Shown: piece after piece, positions 1 through 8,801 of the stretch
Layout: every line of letters starts with the position of its first letter
How positions within the stretch are numbered: position 1 is the first letter of the stretch
Assembly (NCBI GenBank): GCA_041658565.1
Contig: JBAZZY010000024.1
Span: 1 to 42,001 of the forward strand
Direction of reading: 5' to 3'
DNA: 42,001 bases
Origin: Actinomycetota bacterium
GTDB lineage: Bacteria; Actinomycetota; AC-67
Translations under genes and position numbers: made by a program
The notes under the pieces: generated by a model
Told to the model about the DNA's origin: nothing
Databases searched by the model: none
What the model saw: the letters and a program-made list of their open reading frames with translations, nothing else

Positions 1-343
1 TCATACAAACGATATCGGCGGCTGGGGCGTTCGGCTTCAGGACGCGAACGTTGCGGGCACATCGCGACTCATGTCAGGATTCGCCCGAGAAATTCAGCAC
101 CGCTTCGCGAGCAACGCACTACGCATACGCTGGGGCTTCGCAAACCGACCTGCGGTTTTGCCACTGTTGACACCACCGTCGCCGATGCGTACCTTTGCGC
201 CCGCGACGCCCCGAAAAGCTCATGTAAGAACGTCGGTGAAAGGGGAAGGCACCGGCGCTCCGAACGGTTGATCGGGGCGTTCGCCTTTTCCAGCCTCGCG
301 CCTGTGCGCGCAGCGGGCATTTGGCCTGCATCGCCGAGACCGT
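1..343. other. Left-edge stretch without a supported gene
   Basis: No convincing gene. A plus-strand frame is open from the left edge to a stop at 269-271 and its first 30 or so codons look protein-like, so it could be the 3' end of a gene starting outside the window. The opposite strand is also open for 140 codons, a common artefact at this GC content, and matches no family I recognise. I see no tRNA fold and no strong terminator. Confidence 0.3.
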
Positions 344-349
344 TACCAT
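344..349 (+). promoter_or_regulatory. -10 box, leaderless start of the PaaI-like gene
   Basis: TACCAT lies 7 nt before the ATG at 357, and no Shine-Dalgarno is present. Transcription is expected to begin at or next to the start codon. The same arrangement recurs across the window. Confidence 0.5.
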
Positions 350-356
350 CGCGCCC

Positions 357-812
357 ATGCTGAACGACGAATTCGAAGCTCAGGTTCGGAAGCGCATGGG
401 GAACAGCGCCTTCTCTCAGTGGATGGGTCTGGAACTCGTATCGCTGGGTGAGGGAACCAGCGAAGTGCGACTGACCCTCGAGCCGCACCACCTAAACCCT
501 GGAGGAATCGCGCACGGAGGCGTCATCGCATCCCTGCTCGACGTGGCGATCGGGCTCGCCCACCGCACCCAGCTCGACCACTCTTCCGCACACGTCACGA
601 TCCAGCTCCAGATCAACTACTTGCGTGCGGTCACAGCCGGAACCATCACGGCTCACGGCACCTCGGTACACGCCGGAAGCCGAACCGGTTACGGCGAGGC
701 AACCCTGACGGACGAGAGCGGCAAACCGCTGGCGCGCGCCACAGGCACGTTCCTCGTCCTGCCGGGCGGCGTCGAAGACCTCAAGCGCACACTCGCCCTC
801 GACGGCGAGTAG
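357..812 (+). CDS. PaaI-type hotdog-fold thioesterase
   Basis: A 151-residue single-domain hotdog protein of the PaaI/YbgC type, predicted to hydrolyse acyl-CoA or aryl-CoA thioesters in the cytoplasm. The family signature is visible as NPGGIAHGGVIASLLD near residues 45-60, with the HGG turn and the acidic residue of the active-site helix. The length is usual for the family. I chose the ATG at 357 rather than an in-frame codon at 321 because the protein then starts at the first family-like helix and a -10 box sits 7 nt upstream. It converges with an enoyl-CoA hydratase only 3 nt away, which fits a role in acyl-CoA metabolism. The substrate cannot be read from sequence. Confidence 0.85.
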   Translation: MLNDEFEAQVRKRMGNSAFSQWMGLELVSLGEGTSEVRLTLEPHHLNPGGIAHGGVIASLLDVAIGLAHRTQLDHSSAHVTIQLQINYLRAVTAGTITAHGTSVHAGSRTGYGEATLTDESGKPLARATGTFLVLPGGVEDLKRTLALDGE

Positions 813-815
813 GCG

Positions 816-1604
816 CTACTCGCCGCGAAAGACCGGCTCTCTGCGTTCCCGCGCCGCCTGCAACCCTTCAAGTAGGTCGGCGGTCGCCATCGTGACCGGC
901 TGCGCGAGCGCCTCGTACTCGAGCATCGCCTCCAAGTCCTGGTGTTCCGCCAGATACAGAGCCCGCTTGAGCATCGCCGTCGGAATCGGCGCCGTGGATG
1001 CGATGTCGCGCGCCAGCGCCAGGGCCGCCTCAAGAACCTCACCCGCCGGGAGCGCGCGATTGACCAGTCCGATTCGCGCGGCCTCACGACCGTCGATGGG
1101 GCGCGCGCTGAAGAACATCTCGGCCGCGCGCGCCGTTCCAACCAGGCGTGTCAGCAAGTACGTCGCAGCCATGCCGGGATGCATCCCCAATCGGGTAAAC
1201 GGCACCGACAACTTGGCGTCCTCGGCTGCGATCCGTATGTCACACGCCATGGCAAGGCACAACCCCGCACCGACTGCGTGACCGTTCACCGCGGCGATCG
1301 TGGGAATGTCGAGACTGCGTACGCTGAGGAACTTGGGGTAGAACACGCGCATCTTCGCGCGGATGTCGGGAACGCTCGCCCCGGGACCGGGATTGATCCA
1401 CGACAGGTCTCCCCCGGCGCAAAAGGCAGATCCTGCTCCTGTAAGAACCAGCGCGCGCGCGCCGGCGTCGGCTCGGACCGACTCGACGGCCGCGACGAAT
1501 GCGTCGGTCAGCGCCGGGTCCATCGCGTTGCGACTCTTCGGACGATTCAGGATGAGCGTGACGACTCCCCCGTCGCGTTCGACGAGAACCGGTTCCGAAG
1601 ACAT
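816..1604 (-). CDS. Enoyl-CoA hydratase/isomerase family protein
   Basis: A 262-residue crotonase-fold protein, expected to act on an enoyl-CoA in fatty-acid or related catabolism. The oxyanion-hole segments are present (GAGSAFCAGGDLS and a later GHAVGAGLCLAMACD). By eye, the second catalytic glutamate is kept in VGTARAAEMF, but the first is replaced (VPFTRLG where PE is usual), so it may be an isomerase or other crotonase rather than a classical hydratase. The start at 1604 is supported by a GAGGGAG ribosome-binding site; an in-frame extension to 1670 has none. It converges with the thioesterase to its left. Confidence 0.85.
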   Translation of the reverse strand: MSSEPVLVERDGGVVTLILNRPKSRNAMDPALTDAFVAAVESVRADAGARALVLTGAGSAFCAGGDLSWINPGPGASVPDIRAKMRVFYPKFLSVRSLDIPTIAAVNGHAVGAGLCLAMACDIRIAAEDAKLSVPFTRLGMHPGMAATYLLTRLVGTARAAEMFFSARPIDGREAARIGLVNRALPAGEVLEAALALARDIASTAPIPTAMLKRALYLAEHQDLEAMLEYEALAQPVTMATADLLEGLQAARERREPVFRGE

Positions 1605-1712
1605 ACGTGCTCCCTCTCTCTCGAAGACCGCGAAAGCATACCGGTGCACCGAGGATGTAACGCCGGACACGTCACCGCAGTCTCACGGTCAGAACAAGGA
1701 GGAGGTGAGAAG

Positions 1713-2048
1713 ATGTATCACTTTGCAATCGTCGCAATGCTGGGTCTTGCTTGTTGGAAGTTCGTCGGGATGCTCCTCGGACTGATGAAGCAGGAAATGG
1801 ACGGCTCCGTCAGGGCCTTTGTCACGTTGGGCACCGGCGTGCTCTTCGCCGAGATCCTGGGCTACTCAGTGTTCGCCGGATGGGGAGCGACCTTCCGCAG
1901 CGACTGGATGGGACCGGTCTTCACGGGACTCACCATCGGAGCGCTCGCCTACGTCTGGCATCACATGCTCGGGGTGTTGGAAGCGTACGGGCGCCGCAGC
2001 CGCGACCAAGCTCGCGAGATCGAGCAGCGCATTCCGCGCGCCGCGTGA
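1713..2048 (+). CDS. Small three-helix membrane protein, unknown function
   Basis: A 111-residue protein with three predicted membrane segments (about residues 3-23, 34-54 and 68-88) and a charged C-terminal tail rich in Arg and Glu. The start is firm: AAGGAGGAGG lies just before the ATG. It ends 21 nt before a strong hairpin terminator shared with the convergent phosphatase gene. I do not recognise the family. The size and topology resemble holins or small membrane-stress proteins, but nothing in the sequence proves either. Confidence 0.75.
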   Translation: MYHFAIVAMLGLACWKFVGMLLGLMKQEMDGSVRAFVTLGTGVLFAEILGYSVFAGWGATFRSDWMGPVFTGLTIGALAYVWHHMLGVLEAYGRRSRDQAREIEQRIPRAA

Positions 2049-2069
2049 GCTACAAGCGGACTGTTACCC

Positions 2070-2100
2070 GAAAGGGCCGGAGTTCCCCGCCGGCCCTTTC
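2070..2100. terminator. Bidirectional hairpin terminator
   Basis: An 11-bp perfect stem (2070-2080 with 2090-2100) with a 9-nt loop sits between the stops of two convergent genes. The stem ends in AAA/TTT, so either strand has a short U run after a GC-rich helix. Confidence 0.75.
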
Positions 2101-2105
2101 GTCTT

Positions 2106-3560
2106 TCACTCGCCGAGGTAGATGAACCCGTAACCCTCGTCGCGGAAGGGAATGCCGGCGCGCGCCAGCGCTTCGTCGAAGTCCCCTTTGCATTCGGGAT
2201 CGGTTTCCTCCATCCCGTGATCGGCAAGCACTACGAATGCCGTCTCGCCGTTGCCCCAGTCGAGCGCGTCCAGAATCCGAGCGATCCGGCGGTCGGTATC
2301 ACGAAGTCCGGCGCGCGCGATCTCCGAATACGGTCCACCTGCGTGCGCCGCCGCGTCCGGAAGAATGAGGTTGATCCACATCACGCGCGGACGCGGGTTG
2401 CCCGCGACTCCCAACCACACATCGATGGCCTGGCGAACCGCGATGTGATCGGCAGAGCTTGCCCACGCGTATCCGCCGGGAGTCGCCGCAAACATCTCGG
2501 TGGTGTCGGGCAGCCCGCGCGCGTCGGGCAGCGCTCCCGCGATCCCGCCGACCCCGGCGGCACGCACCAAATCGAACGTTGCGTACCCCGCGCCGCGATC
2601 GCAAGGTTCGTTCACCGCGGCGGTGAATCCGCCGCCGGAGCGAGCAACGGCCTCGAACAACGTTTCGACGTCCGCGCGGATCTCCTCGCGCGCCTGGTGC
2701 CAGGTCGCCGGCTCGTTCGCTTTGATCTGCCGGCGGGCCGCTCTGTCGAAGTAGTAGTTGTGCAAGATGCCGTGGCGCCCTGGGTGCGCACCGGTGAGCG
2801 CCGTCGTGTGGTTGGCGAGCGTGACGCTGGGAAACGACGAGATGCATCCGTGCCCGTACGTCGTTCCCTCGGACATCAGACGTGCGATGCACGGCAATTC
2901 ACCCGCGTCGGCCATGGCGTAAAGCACGTTCGCGTTCGTCCCGTCACACAGAAACGCCACGACGTTCTTGGCGAACGCATCGGGGTCCAGCGCCTCCTCG
3001 AGCACTCGCCCCTCTTGCGCGCGCAGCAGCCGGCCATCGGACGCGGCGTGAACGCCGGCGAGGCGAGCCAGAGTGGGAGCGATGTCCACCATGCGTGCAC
3101 TGCGCTCGAGACGCCCGAGCCTTCCCAGCCCGGCACCGGCAAGGATCAGCGGTGCGCGCGACTGCACCAGATCCAGCGATCCGTGCTCTCCACGGTGACC
3201 ACCGCGCTCCTCCCAGTTGTGCGCGGGCGCGTGCAGCACCACGAGGTCCGGCGCGCGCGGATCCTCGAAGAGCTGGCCGATCCGGTCATAGGCGTCGGGG
3301 TAGTGATTCGTGTGCGACGGCGGTCGAACGTGCGCGATCTCGCGCTCCAACGGACGGAAGGCCCCTGCGTCCTGGCGCTCCAAAGGATTGCGGTTGCGCG
3401 CCCACTCGATGGTCCCGTCGCGGCGCGCCGACACCGAGCCTTCGCGTGTGTGCGCCTCAAACCTCCCATCGCCGCGCACAAGGACCATGTCCACTACGTG
3501 CGCGAGCGCGTCGCCCAGCAGCACGGCCGACGCGTCGTCCGCAAGCGAGTCCGAGTGCAC
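2106..3560 (-). CDS. Alkaline phosphatase superfamily protein with permuted motif order
   Basis: A 484-residue enzyme of the alkaline phosphatase/nucleotide pyrophosphatase superfamily, probably a metal-dependent phosphodiesterase or phosphatase. Catalytic elements: D206-G-T208 (metal ligand plus Thr nucleophile), a following SVTLANHTTALTG segment, D402/H406 in LPDAAAH, and D447-H448 in ADHGM. The block that normally closes the fold, GEHGS followed by PLILAG and VDIAPTLARL, lies instead at residues 124-167, before the nucleophile. The chain therefore looks circularly permuted relative to ordinary NPP enzymes. No signal peptide is seen. The GTG start at 3560 has no Shine-Dalgarno and lies 8 nt from a TATAGT box. 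It may be the normal architecture of an actinobacterial subfamily. Substrate unknown. Confidence 0.8.
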   Translation of the reverse strand: MHSDSLADDASAVLLGDALAHVVDMVLVRGDGRFEAHTREGSVSARRDGTIEWARNRNPLERQDAGAFRPLEREIAHVRPPSHTNHYPDAYDRIGQLFEDPRAPDLVVLHAPAHNWEERGGHRGEHGSLDLVQSRAPLILAGAGLGRLGRLERSARMVDIAPTLARLAGVHAASDGRLLRAQEGRVLEEALDPDAFAKNVVAFLCDGTNANVLYAMADAGELPCIARLMSEGTTYGHGCISSFPSVTLANHTTALTGAHPGRHGILHNYYFDRAARRQIKANEPATWHQAREEIRADVETLFEAVARSGGGFTAAVNEPCDRGAGYATFDLVRAAGVGGIAGALPDARGLPDTTEMFAATPGGYAWASSADHIAVRQAIDVWLGVAGNPRPRVMWINLILPDAAAHAGGPYSEIARAGLRDTDRRIARILDALDWGNGETAFVVLADHGMEETDPECKGDFDEALARAGIPFRDEGYGFIYLGE

Positions 3561-3568
3561 GGTGAGGG

Positions 3569-3576
3569 ACTATACT
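3569..3576. promoter_or_regulatory. Overlapping divergent -10 boxes
   Basis: The 8-bp ACTATACT reads as TATACT on the plus strand (3571-3576, 6 nt before GTG 3583) and as TATAGT on the minus strand (3574-3569, 8 nt before GTG 3560). Both genes lack a Shine-Dalgarno, so one near-symmetric element seems to start two leaderless transcripts in opposite directions. Confidence 0.6.
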
Positions 3577-3582
3577 CGCGCC

Positions 3583-6357
3583 GTGCGCGCGCGCCGGGTT
3601 CTTCACATCGTGCCTCACACGCACTGGGATCGCGAGTGGTACGAGCCCTTCGAGGGATACCGGTTCCTTCTCGTCAAGACGCTGGACCGGCTGCTGGATC
3701 TACTTGACTCCGATCCCGCTTTCTCGCATTTCAACTTCGACGGCCAAACTGCCGCGATCGAGGATTACCTCGAAGTGCGCCCCGAGGCGCAAGAGCGCAT
3801 CCGAGCCGCGGTTCAAAACGGACGCATCGCGATGGGTCCCTGGCGAATCCTGATGGACGAATTCTTGTGCTCTGCCGAGACCATCGTGCGAAACCTTCAA
3901 CAAGGCGTCGCGTCCTGCGCGCGGTTCGGCCGGCACATGCGCGTCGGCTACATCCCGGATTCCTTCGGACACATCGCGCAGATGCCCCAGATCCTGCAAC
4001 TCGCGGGACTCACCGACGCGGTGGTCTGGCGCGGTGTGCCGCGAGCAGTCGACCGAACCTCGTTTTGGTGGGTGGCTCCCGACGGCTCCCGAGTTCGCAC
4101 GGCGTACCTGGCAACGTCGTACTCAAACGCGGCGACGCTGCCCGATCGAGTCGAGGATCTGCTCGTGCGCGCGCGCCGTATCGCGGACGACCTCGAGCCA
4201 TTCCGACCCGGAGATGTTCTACTCGCTATGAACGGCAGCGATCACCGCCCGCCGCAGCCGCACTTGCCCGCCGCCATGGCCGCAGCCAATGCGGCGCAGG
4301 ACGAGTTCAAGCTGCGCGTCGGATCCGTGGAGGAATACCTGCGCGCGCTGCCTGCGCCGGACGACCTGCCTGTGTGGCGCGGCGAGTTGCGCTCGGGGGC
4401 GCGCGCCAATCTGCTCATGGGAGTCGCCGGAGTGCGGGTGCCGCTCAAGCAAGCGGAGTTCACCGCGTCGGCACTGCTGGAGCGCTACGCAGAACCCCTG
4501 CAAGCGCTCGCAGGCTCGGACACGGGGCGACTGCTCGAGCGCGCATGGCGCTGGATGGTTGAGAACTCCGCTCACGACTCGATCTGCGGCTGCGGCATCG
4601 ACGCCGTCGCCGACCAGGTGCTTGCGCGCTATCAGGAAGCCACGCGCGTCTCCGACCTCGTTGCGGCCGACTCGCTAAAGCAGCTCGGCGCGCGCCTCGA
4701 CACTGCCTCGCTGCCGCAGGGACGCGAGGCAGCGATCGTGTTCAACCCATCTGCGCGGCCGCGATCGGGAGGCGCCGTCGAGGTCACGCTTACCGCCCCC
4801 GGAGAGCCGGGCGCACTTGCGTTTCGCGCCGCCGACGGTTCACTTGCGCCGGCGCAAGTCCTGGCAACCCAGGAGCGCATCGTCGTCGACATGACGTTGC
4901 GGGGCACCCAACTCGCGCGGATCGTTCCAACCATCCACTCACGACAGATCAGCGAGCTGTGGGTGAACAGCGTGACCGTCGAGCCGGGCTCGCCGGCGAT
5001 CGTACGCATGCGTCTGTCTCCGGTTCCCGAGGGCGAATTCGACGTCGAAGCGGCAAAGCGAGCCGTCGAGGGACTCGCGCGCCGCCGGCCGAAGGCGAAG
5101 TTCCGCGTCTTGGGCGTGGGGCCACCGCTGTGCCGCGCGCTCGTGCGCCTTCCCGAAGTAGGCGGCCTCGGTTGGACCTTGCTCGAGCCGGTCTCGGCGC
5201 GCGACATCCCCGGCCCCGCCGCGCGCGCGGACGGGCACGTGCTGGACAACGGCATCTTGCGCGCCGAGGTCGGCGCCGACGGGCGGGTCGCGCTCACTCG
5301 CCTTGCCGACGGGTTCCGCTACGAGGAACTCCTGGGCATCGAAGAAAGCGGGGACGCCGGCGACGAATACAACTACTCGCCGCCGGAGCAAGACCTCGTC
5401 GTCACCGAACCGTCCGGACCGGTCGTCATCGACGAAGTCTCGGCCGGACCGGTCGAGGCAGCGCTGCGCTTCACGCGCACCTACCGCGTGCCGGCGGGAC
5501 TCACCGGCGGCGGCCGCGCGCGCGCACGCCGAATGATCCCCATGCGCGTACATACCGAGATCGCATTGCGCGCCGGCGAGGCGTTCCTGCGCGCCCGCAT
5601 CGACCTCGAAAACGGCGCGACCGACCACCGCGTCCGCGTCATCGTCCCGTTGCCGTTCACCACCGAGCACTCGTGGGCCGACGGCGCCTTCGACGTCGTA
5701 GAGCGCAAACTGCTTGCCGAGGGCGGCGATCACGAGTTCGGCCTGCCGACGTTCCCTTGCAGGCGATGGGTGGACGTCGGCGACGGGACGAACGGCCTGG
5801 CGATCTTTCACCGCGGCACACCCGAATACGAGGTTCCGGAAGGACGCACTGTGGCCGTCACGCTACTGCGCGGAGTTGGGTGGCTTTCTCGACAGGGAAT
5901 GGCATACCGCGCAGGGCCCGCCGGTCCGATGCTGCAGACCCCCGGCGCCCAACTAATCGGAGATCACCGCTTCGAGTTGGCGCTGTATCCACATACCGGC
6001 GACCGGCGCGCCGCGAACGTGCACGACGTGTCCGAGACCTACGCGTACCCTGCGAGGGCAACGATCGTGCGCGCACACTCCGGTGCGCTCCCCGCCCAAG
6101 GTTCAGGCCTTCAAATCGAACCGGCGAGCGTTCAGCTTTCCGCGCTGGTTCGCGAGAACGGCTCACTTGCGTGCCGGATCTACAACGCCTCCGCCGAACC
6201 GGCGCGCGCGCGCATCACGTTCGGCCCGGTGCTCCAAGTGCGAGACGCATCGCTCGTGGGACTGCTCGGGGACGTGCGCGCGCCCGTTGAGGTGGAAGGC
6301 AACACGGCGGCAGTTGACCTGCGCGCGTGGGAAATCGCAACCCTGCGTCTGACCTGA
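3583..6357 (+). CDS. Glycoside hydrolase family 38 alpha-mannosidase
   Basis: A 924-residue GH38 enzyme, a retaining zinc-dependent alpha-mannosidase related to bacterial MngB-type enzymes. Visible active-site elements: H12-T-H14-W-D16 (zinc and substrate binding), the nucleophile D126 in PDSFGH, and H331-D332 in AHDSICGCG. The N-terminal catalytic domain is followed by a long beta-rich C-terminal half (from about residue 390) with GH38 C-terminal features such as a DEYNYSPPEQD segment near 590. No signal peptide is seen, so it is probably cytoplasmic, acting on imported manno-oligosaccharides or glycans. The GTG start follows a TATACT box by 6 nt. It diverges from a phosphatase-superfamily gene, which may point to joint use of a phosphorylated glycan (inference). 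Confidence 0.93.
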   Translation: MRARRVLHIVPHTHWDREWYEPFEGYRFLLVKTLDRLLDLLDSDPAFSHFNFDGQTAAIEDYLEVRPEAQERIRAAVQNGRIAMGPWRILMDEFLCSAETIVRNLQQGVASCARFGRHMRVGYIPDSFGHIAQMPQILQLAGLTDAVVWRGVPRAVDRTSFWWVAPDGSRVRTAYLATSYSNAATLPDRVEDLLVRARRIADDLEPFRPGDVLLAMNGSDHRPPQPHLPAAMAAANAAQDEFKLRVGSVEEYLRALPAPDDLPVWRGELRSGARANLLMGVAGVRVPLKQAEFTASALLERYAEPLQALAGSDTGRLLERAWRWMVENSAHDSICGCGIDAVADQVLARYQEATRVSDLVAADSLKQLGARLDTASLPQGREAAIVFNPSARPRSGGAVEVTLTAPGEPGALAFRAADGSLAPAQVLATQERIVVDMTLRGTQLARIVPTIHSRQISELWVNSVTVEPGSPAIVRMRLSPVPEGEFDVEAAKRAVEGLARRRPKAKFRVLGVGPPLCRALVRLPEVGGLGWTLLEPVSARDIPGPAARADGHVLDNGILRAEVGADGRVALTRLADGFRYEELLGIEESGDAGDEYNYSPPEQDLVVTEPSGPVVIDEVSAGPVEAALRFTRTYRVPAGLTGGGRARARRMIPMRVHTEIALRAGEAFLRARIDLENGATDHRVRVIVPLPFTTEHSWADGAFDVVERKLLAEGGDHEFGLPTFPCRRWVDVGDGTNGLAIFHRGTPEYEVPEGRTVAVTLLRGVGWLSRQGMAYRAGPAGPMLQTPGAQLIGDHRFELALYPHTGDRRAANVHDVSETYAYPARATIVRAHSGALPAQGSGLQIEPASVQLSALVRENGSLACRIYNASAEPARARITFGPVLQVRDASLVGLLGDVRAPVEVEGNTAAVDLRAWEIATLRLT

Positions 6358-6389
6358 GCGACCGACCGGCGCTCAAACGAACAGCCGCG

Positions 6390-7157
6390 CTACATGATGA
6401 TGAGCTTGCTCCCGAACCTAGCGAGCGCGCGCATCACAGTCCGATACAGCGGAGGAACCGTCGCGCGGCCGACTGCTGCAACCCCCATGTAACGCGGAGC
6501 CGACACCTCCCACGATCCGCGCGCGGCGGCCCGGCGCGCGATCCGCACGACCGAATCGGCGCGCGCCAGAAGCAGGCCGGGCAGATGCGCGTGCGGGAAC
6601 GTCGCGGTCCGCACCGGTCCCGGATTGACCGTCACAACGCGCACTCCACGCCGGGAAACCTCGGCGGCGAGGGATTCGAAGAAGCCGACCATCGCGAACT
6701 TGCTCGCCGAATACGCCGCGGCCTCCGGCAATCCAACACGTCCCGCTACCGAGGCCACGTTGATGATCGTCCCGCTCCCCCGCTCCAGCATCCCCGGAAG
6801 GATCGCCTTCGTTGCGCAAACCGCACCGAGGTAGTTCACGGTCATCACTCGCTCGATCCGGTCGATGTCCAGATCGGTCACCGCCCCGCCGCCGGCCATA
6901 CCTGCGTTGTTCACAAGCACGTCCACAGAGCCCATTCGCTCCAGCGCCGCGCTCATGGCCTTCTCGACCTCGGTCCGGTCACCAATATCGGCCTGGAACA
7001 CGTGGGCGCGCCCCCCGGCTGCCTCGACCTCAGCGGCGACGACCTCCAGCCGGTCCCGGCCTCGCGCGACCAGCGCAACCTCGGCTCCCGCGCGCGCGTA
7101 CTGCAGCGCGAACGCGCGCCCGATCCCTGCAGATGCTCCCGTCACCACAACGTTCAT
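6390..7157 (-). CDS. SDR family NAD(P)-dependent oxidoreductase
   Basis: A 255-residue classical short-chain dehydrogenase. The nucleotide-binding TGASAGIG is at residues 7-14, followed by the NNAG motif and the YSASK catalytic Tyr/Lys pair; the substrate loop follows VNPGPV. The start at 7157 has a GGGGAGG ribosome-binding site; an extension to 7205 lacks one. The gene converges with the mannosidase. The substrate is not predictable; the C-terminus resembles SDRs annotated as ketone or steroid/acyl reductases. Confidence 0.88.
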   Translation of the reverse strand: MNVVVTGASAGIGRAFALQYARAGAEVALVARGRDRLEVVAAEVEAAGGRAHVFQADIGDRTEVEKAMSAALERMGSVDVLVNNAGMAGGGAVTDLDIDRIERVMTVNYLGAVCATKAILPGMLERGSGTIINVASVAGRVGLPEAAAYSASKFAMVGFFESLAAEVSRRGVRVVTVNPGPVRTATFPHAHLPGLLLARADSVVRIARRAAARGSWEVSAPRYMGVAAVGRATVPPLYRTVMRALARFGSKLIIM

Positions 7158-7235
7158 ACGACCTCCCCGCAGACATCTCGGCTCTTTCCGGTTCATCGTC
7201 CCCACCCGGGAGGAATAGGACCTCCGGTGGCAGAA

Positions 7236-7241
7236 TAGGCT
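7236..7241 (+). promoter_or_regulatory. -10 box, leaderless start of the M15 peptidase gene
   Basis: TAGGCT lies 5 nt before the ATG at 7247, with no Shine-Dalgarno. Confidence 0.45.
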
Positions 7242-7246
7242 CTTTC

Positions 7247-7945
7247 ATGTCCCCCACGCTCCGAACTCGCTTCGCGGCGTGCCCAAGCCCTCGACGGCCG
7301 GCACGATCCGTGGCGCTTCTCGCGTTGCTCGCGTTGGCCGGGTGCGGGGCTGCCCGGGTGGACGAGCCCGGCCCGGCACTGCGGATTCCCGCCGCGCGGA
7401 TCGCGGCGCCGGCGGCTGTGTCGAAGGCCACGACCGTACGGCCGGCCCAAGCAGTTGCCCCATCGCTCGTCGGCGCGGACAAGACCGGAACCGTTCTGGA
7501 CGAAGCGCGGCTTCACCAATACTTCGGCTCGTTCTCGGTTGCGCGCGGCCCGGACGGCACCGTCGCCCCCGATGCACGGTGGGTGCGCGCGGCCATCGCC
7601 GACTGGCGTGTCCCCGTGCTCGGGACGGTCCGCTGCCACCGCAACATTCTCCCGCAGCTCTACTACGCGATGCGAGAGATTCAGCAACGCGGACTGGCCC
7701 CGCTCATCCGTTCGTACGACGGATGCTACGTGCCTCGATTCCAGCGCCTGGACGACACCGTGCTGTCGGCCCACACCTGGGGCATCGCGATCGACATCAA
7801 CGCTTCGCAGATCCCCCAGGGAGAAGAGCCTGCAATGGACCCGCGTGTCGTTTCCATCATGCAGCGATGGGGTTTCGCTTGGGGCGGGAACTTCGACATC
7901 CCCGACGGGATGCACTTCGAGTTCGCACGTTTCCCGCGCGCCTGA
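7247..7945 (+). CDS. Lipoprotein with M15-type (VanY-like) D-Ala peptidase domain
   Basis: A 232-residue predicted lipoprotein. Residues 1-33 form a signal peptide with lipobox LALAGC, lipidated at C33. After a linker rich in Ala and Pro, the C-terminal half carries the M15 metallopeptidase ligands: H176 and D183 in SAHTWGIAIDIN, and H223 within DGMHFEF. M15 enzymes cleave D-Ala-D-Ala or peptidoglycan cross-bridges, so a role in cell-wall trimming outside the membrane is likely. The residue before MHFE is D-G rather than the common E-P/W, so the exact activity is open. It converges with a CinA-like gene. Confidence 0.8.
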   Translation: MSPTLRTRFAACPSPRRPARSVALLALLALAGCGAARVDEPGPALRIPAARIAAPAAVSKATTVRPAQAVAPSLVGADKTGTVLDEARLHQYFGSFSVARGPDGTVAPDARWVRAAIADWRVPVLGTVRCHRNILPQLYYAMREIQQRGLAPLIRSYDGCYVPRFQRLDDTVLSAHTWGIAIDINASQIPQGEEPAMDPRVVSIMQRWGFAWGGNFDIPDGMHFEFARFPRA

Positions 7946-7952
7946 GGCGGAT

Positions 7953-8765
7953 CTACTCCTCGCGACGGCGCGCGCGGCGCTGATCCATGAATGCGACAAG
8001 ACGACGTCCCTCGTCGGTCGACGTGACGGCGTCGATCAGCGCCCGCACCGCATCCGCCGCGGCACCGACCGCATCCTCGGGTCCCGCAAGACGAATCAAA
8101 ACGTCCTCTGCACGCGGATACGACCCGATCGCAACGCTGGGGTAGTCGGCCTGGATCCGCGACAGCGTCTCCGCCAAGGCCGATTCCGGAAACCAATGCA
8201 CTATCTCTTCTCGATGCACGCGTTCGCCGGTGCCTTCGAGAAAACGCGGCTCGACCGCTTCGCGAAATACGGTCTGCAATTCACGGGGTGGACCCGGCAG
8301 AACGACGATGCGCGCGCGCGCATCGTCGATGACGACGGCGGGAGTGACGCCCAGCGAGCACACCAGAGCCTCCGCGCCGCGAGGCGCCAGCGCCATCTTC
8401 CGAAGTCCCGCGGCTCCCAGCGCCTCAGCGAATCCCGCCGTGCCGGCGCGCGCGATGAGTTCCTCCAAGCGCGCCGCAAGCGGCTCACACGGAACAAGAT
8501 CAGCACCGAGCGCCGCTGCGACTCCCTCCATCGTGCGATCGTCGTGCGTCGGTCCGAGCCCACCGCACACGAACACAATGCCGGCCGACCCCGCCAGTTC
8601 CCTGCCGATCTCGGCCGCGATGTGCCCGGGGTCGTCCCCGATGACGACCGCCCGGCACAAGCGATGCCCGTGCAGGACCAGCCGCGTCGCGATGAAGTGC
8701 GTGTTGGCGTCGTGGACGTGACCCGACAGTATCTCGTCCCCGACGACGACCACCGCTGCATCCAT
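7953..8765 (-). CDS. CinA-like MoaB/Mog-fold nucleotide-metabolism protein (first copy)
   Basis: A 270-residue protein of the CinA N-terminal family (COG1058 type). Motifs: VVVVGDEILSGHVHDAN at the N-terminus, GGLGPTHDDRT in the middle and a PGPPRELQ loop. It lacks the C-terminal NMN amidohydrolase domain of full CinA. Characterised relatives hydrolyse ADP-ribose or FAD pyrophosphate bonds. I chose the ATG at 8765 because it gives the family's usual N-terminus; an ATG at 8783 is possible and has a GGAG sequence very close to it. A diverged second copy lies at 26225-27031. Confidence 0.85.
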   Translation of the reverse strand: MDAAVVVVGDEILSGHVHDANTHFIATRLVLHGHRLCRAVVIGDDPGHIAAEIGRELAGSAGIVFVCGGLGPTHDDRTMEGVAAALGADLVPCEPLAARLEELIARAGTAGFAEALGAAGLRKMALAPRGAEALVCSLGVTPAVVIDDARARIVVLPGPPRELQTVFREAVEPRFLEGTGERVHREEIVHWFPESALAETLSRIQADYPSVAIGSYPRAEDVLIRLAGPEDAVGAAADAVRALIDAVTSTDEGRRLVAFMDQRRARRREE

Positions 8766-8801
8766 GCGCCCAGTAGATAGCATGTACTCCAGGAGGAACG
8801 C

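Noticed and set aside
2217..3707. 496-codon plus-strand frame over the phosphatase gene
   Set aside because: Low-complexity Arg/Val sequence with no motif; the opposite strand has all phosphatase motifs and well-placed start and stop signals.
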